Source: Geminicoccaceae bacterium (GTDB taxonomy: Bacteria > Pseudomonadota > Alphaproteobacteria > Geminicoccales > Geminicoccaceae). From it: a DNA stretch of 64,000 nt. The stretch covers positions 31,437-95,436 of the forward strand of contig JANQPX010000051.1 in assembly GCA_028285265.1 (NCBI GenBank), given 5' to 3'. This document shows, in pieces, positions 62,901 through 64,000 of this stretch. Positions within the stretch are counted from its first letter, which is position 1. Each line of letters opens with the position of its first letter. The notes under the pieces were generated by a model. That model was not told where the DNA came from and ran no database searches. It saw only the letters and a list, made by a program, of their open reading frames with translations. Both the position numbers and the translations under genes were made by a program.

Positions 62901-63457
62901 TCCTCCAGTTTGATCCGATAACGTGCGCCATCGGGAAACTGCGCGTAGCCTTGGCCTTGCCGGGAAAAGTCGGCATAGACCTCGATCACATGGCCAACGT
63001 CGACCACCAGCAGAAAAGGCGGCCAGCCGTCGTCGCGTGCGACCGCCCGGGCGTAGTTGTCCGCTTGGTTTCGCGCTTCCAGCATGGTTTTCGCCCATCG
63101 GCCAGTGCCGCGCGCGCCATGGCCTGTCCGTTTGGTCTGGGGGGCGTCGTCCTCGTTCAGCAGGGTTAGTTGGTTCGGATCGGGCCTGGCCTTCGCATGG
63201 ACGCCCTGTTTGGCTTCCAGGACGAAGTTTCCTTTCCGATAGAGGTCGATGAAACCGTGGTTGCGGCAGGATGTAGCCCCGAATTGCACCTTTCGTTCGA
63301 AGCGGTAGTCGTCGGCCTGATTGTCGTCAGTCGCTAGCTTCGGTTCGTCGACACCGAGCAGCTGGGTGAGCTCAATCGCAAAACGTTGAAAATTGGCGCG
63401 TTCCGAGCCTCCAGACGTCGCCCAGCGCCCGATAAACTCTTGGGGACAAGAAATCAT
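59987..63457 (-). CDS. MmeI-like restriction enzyme-methyltransferase (type IIL/IIG)
   Basis: The 1156-aa protein combines three parts. The N-terminal nuclease domain has FIDLYRKGNFVLEAKQG near residue 78 (D ... ExK). A spacer follows (RFLMRCLFSIFAEDVELIP). The adenine methyltransferase has motif I DPACGSGNFLYVA near 421 and motif IV IVGNPPFIGASR near 584. The C-terminal region is the target-recognition part. The start FIGRWATSGGSERANFQRFA is typical of MmeI-like enzymes. It should modify and cut DNA in one polypeptide. The ATG at 63457 has no strong ribosome site; a hairpin lies 23 bp upstream. Confidence 0.85.
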   Translation of the reverse strand: MISCPQEFIGRWATSGGSERANFQRFAIELTQLLGVDEPKLATDDNQADDYRFERKVQFGATSCRNHGFIDLYRKGNFVLEAKQGVHAKARPDPNQLTLLNEDDAPQTKRTGHGARGTGRWAKTMLEARNQADNYARAVARDDGWPPFLLVVDVGHVIEVYADFSRQGQGYAQFPDGARYRIKLEDLADECVRERLKAIWEDPCSLDPAKVSARVTRKIADQLAALGKLLEADGHEGETVARFLMRCLFSIFAEDVELIPKNSFTQLLQRLRGHPEHAAQALQALWETMDTGGFSQALTVDLKRFNGGLFKESEALPLNEIQLSVLIKAAEADWREVEPAIFGTLLERALDKRQRHKLGAHYTPRAYVQRLVTPTIMNPLRADWRDVQAGVQRLTSDGKDDAARKLVRDFHQNLCEIRVLDPACGSGNFLYVAMEMMKRLEGEVVALLAELGEDQGTLGLAGHTVDPHQFLGIELNPWAAAVAELVLWIGYLQWHFRTYGKASPSEPVLRDFKNIECRDAVLEWSERAPRLDEAGNPVSRWDGITTITHNVTGEEVPDPDARVQVYDYLKPKAAGWPEADFIVGNPPFIGASRLRESLGDGYTEALWSAYPKMPKSADLVMFWWEKAALFVRSYNARTGKGTRRFGLITTNSLRQTFNRRVLELHLADAKKPLSLLFAIPDHPWVDTLYGAAVRIAMTVGAAGRRAGRLSVVVSEKKRKTEEEGREVTFYEAVGKVLPNLQIGADVAGAAELAANDGLAHMGVKLHGGGFIISNAEAIRLGFRSCKALEAHIRPFFNGRDLAQLSREKLAIDLFGRTESEVKEAFPAVYQHLRDTVWPERQQNNRASYRNNWWIFGEPRSELRPAVQGLAKFIVTTRTAKHRIFQFLSGSAIPESKLVAIAIDDSSILSVLSSRFHIVYAVGAGGWLGVGNDPTYNHSSCFNTFPFPDLTDGQRTHLRDLGEQLDAHRKRQQKEHPKLTLTQMYNVLENVRAGEKIEGKDKEIYDQGLIGILRDLHDQIDHSVADAYGWPRDLSDEDSLQRLVDLNHQRAAEEAKGHIRWLRPDYQNPKGKQVKASGAQIEAGIGVAVTLEKEPWPKALPDQIAAVRDTLLDLGEATPEQVARRFKRARISSVQPLLDSLTALGDAHLTEEGRYAA

Positions 63458-63479
63458 GCGCGATTTTGACGTTACCTAA

Positions 63480-63500
63480 CTCAATCCATGATAGATTGAG
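63480..63500. promoter_or_regulatory. Inverted repeat upstream of restriction gene
   Basis: CTCAATC (63480-63486) and GATTGAG (63494-63500) form a 7-bp inverted repeat around CATGATA. It is located 23 bp before the methyltransferase start, where a repressor would block transcription. A controller-protein-type operator is possible. The gene for such a controller is not seen. Confidence 0.35.
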
Positions 63501-63901
63501 TGGTATGCCAGATCGCATTTATTGCCTCAAGGTTGAAATATATTGTATTTTAGCGGCTTTTGGTTGCAAGGATGATTGCCACGATGGAGCGAGTCATCCG
63601 TCGTGGTTGGGATCGTCCAGGGTGTTTCGGCACCTTGGAAGTTACGCTACAGCTGCCGGCAGTGGCGGTAGCACCATGGGACTAAGGAACGTAGCCGACG
63701 AGAACAATGACCAACATTCAAACTCGAAGCCGCTTGAACGTCGCTGTCCTCCGAGTTGGGTGTCAGGCTCAGTCGTGAGAACTATTCCGAGATGCCTACT
63801 TGACCTGCAGGCTCAAAAATTCCTGCGACACGATTGATCGCAATATGCTCCCAAAATCGCGAATCTCAAAAATATTTGGGAGCAAATTTCCTCTAACTTA
63901 T
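63501..63901. other. Intergenic region before IS481-type element
   Basis: About 400 bp without a supported gene. A plus-strand frame in 63466-63837 has no ribosome site and an atypical composition. No RNA or repeat is recognised apart from the operator-like hairpin at its left edge. Confidence 0.45.
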
Positions 63902-64000
63902 TGTGCCCGACTTGAGACATAGGTGACATTTCGTTCCGGAGACATGGGTAACACCTTTAGCTTTTTAGCTGGAGGTGTCGATGCCTTGGAAGGACAGCTC
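63902..64000 (+). mobile_element. IS481-family insertion sequence, left end (continues beyond window)
   Basis: From 63902 the sequence reads TGTGCCCGACTTGAGACATA and continues with TGACATTTCGTTCCGGAGAC ATGGGTAACACC, the typical terminal inverted repeat and leader of an IS481-type element. A strong GGAGGT leads to the transposase start at 63981. The element is truncated only by the window edge. Confidence 0.8.
63981..64000 (+). CDS. IS481-family transposase, N-terminal fragment
   Basis: The ATG at 63981 follows GGAGGTGTCG, and the visible residues MPWKDS(S) match the MPWK start common in IS481 transposases. Only six to seven codons lie in the window, so the identification rests mainly on the inverted repeat and leader upstream. 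Confidence 0.65.

Noticed and set aside
63466..63837. Plus-strand frame between the restriction gene and the IS481 end
   Set aside because: No ribosome site, cysteine/arginine-rich chance-like composition, and it covers the operator-like hairpin.
1..64000. CRISPR array, rRNA or tRNA genes
   Set aside because: No regularly spaced direct repeats and no cloverleaf- or rRNA-like sequence were seen on either strand by eye. A covariance-model search would be needed to exclude small RNAs.

Overview
The window looks like the genome of an alphaproteobacterium of fairly high GC content. The evidence is the Trb-type conjugation genes, TraF- and TraG-like proteins, an ECF sigma/anti-sigma pair, the MmeI-like restriction gene and the insertion sequences. 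No rRNA, tRNA, integrase, partition gene or classical relaxase is visible, so I cannot tell whether this is a plasmid or an integrated element.

Region 1 (1-18.1 kb, minus strand) is a contractile injection system (eCIS/phage-tail-like) operon. In transcription order it encodes a sheath, two tube proteins, a third tube-like protein, a DUF5908-type small protein (55 aa), a DUF4255 tube-capping protein, a conserved companion protein, a LysM baseplate protein, a VgrG-like spike, a small phage-type protein, a gp25-like wedge, a PAAR-like tip, a very large baseplate-J protein, a fibre, a 672-aa baseplate-like protein, and a long beta-rich protein that runs off the left edge. Tape measure and AAA+ ATPase genes are not in view. 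A divergent multi-pass membrane protein (19.1-20.8 kb) and a decayed IS110-family element follow.

Region 2 (22.7-29.7 kb, minus strand) is the control and DNA-processing half of a transfer element. It holds an M15-type peptidoglycan hydrolase, a lipoprotein, a TraF-like signal peptidase, a transmembrane anti-sigma with a long periplasmic coiled coil built from 88-residue repeats, its ECF sigma factor, a TraG/VirD4 coupling protein and a replication-relaxation-type protein. A pyrimidine-rich tract and a 24-bp perfect inverted repeat follow at 29.9-30.3 kb and make a candidate oriT.

Region 3 (30.7-46.7 kb) splits the transfer module and carries hydrolases of different catalytic classes: a 1146-aa membrane protein, a patatin/gluzincin metallopeptidase/metallo-beta-lactamase operon, a second divergent patatin with a lipoprotein-like leader, a small protein plus subtilisin (S8), and a CHAT peptidase with a partner gene. 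I read it as cargo, possibly a conflict or defence island, but no function is proven.

Region 4 (47.1-58.9 kb) is the mating-pair formation set trbB-C-D-E-J-K-L / F-G-I plus an SSB, a hypothetical gene and an AlpA-like regulator. Region 5 (59.0-63.5 kb) is an Mrr-like nuclease overlapping an MmeI-like restriction-methyltransferase, followed by the start of an IS481-type element at the right edge.

The most striking signal is a two-block promoter-like element, GGCAGGATT followed by CTCTCTAGG with the block ends exactly 23 bp apart. It occurs five times, each time in front of a transfer-module gene: the replication-relaxation gene, trbF, trbB, the gene at 58.3 kb and the AlpA-like gene. With the ECF sigma and its membrane anti-sigma inside the same element, this suggests a dedicated extracytoplasmic-signal regulon controlling conjugation.
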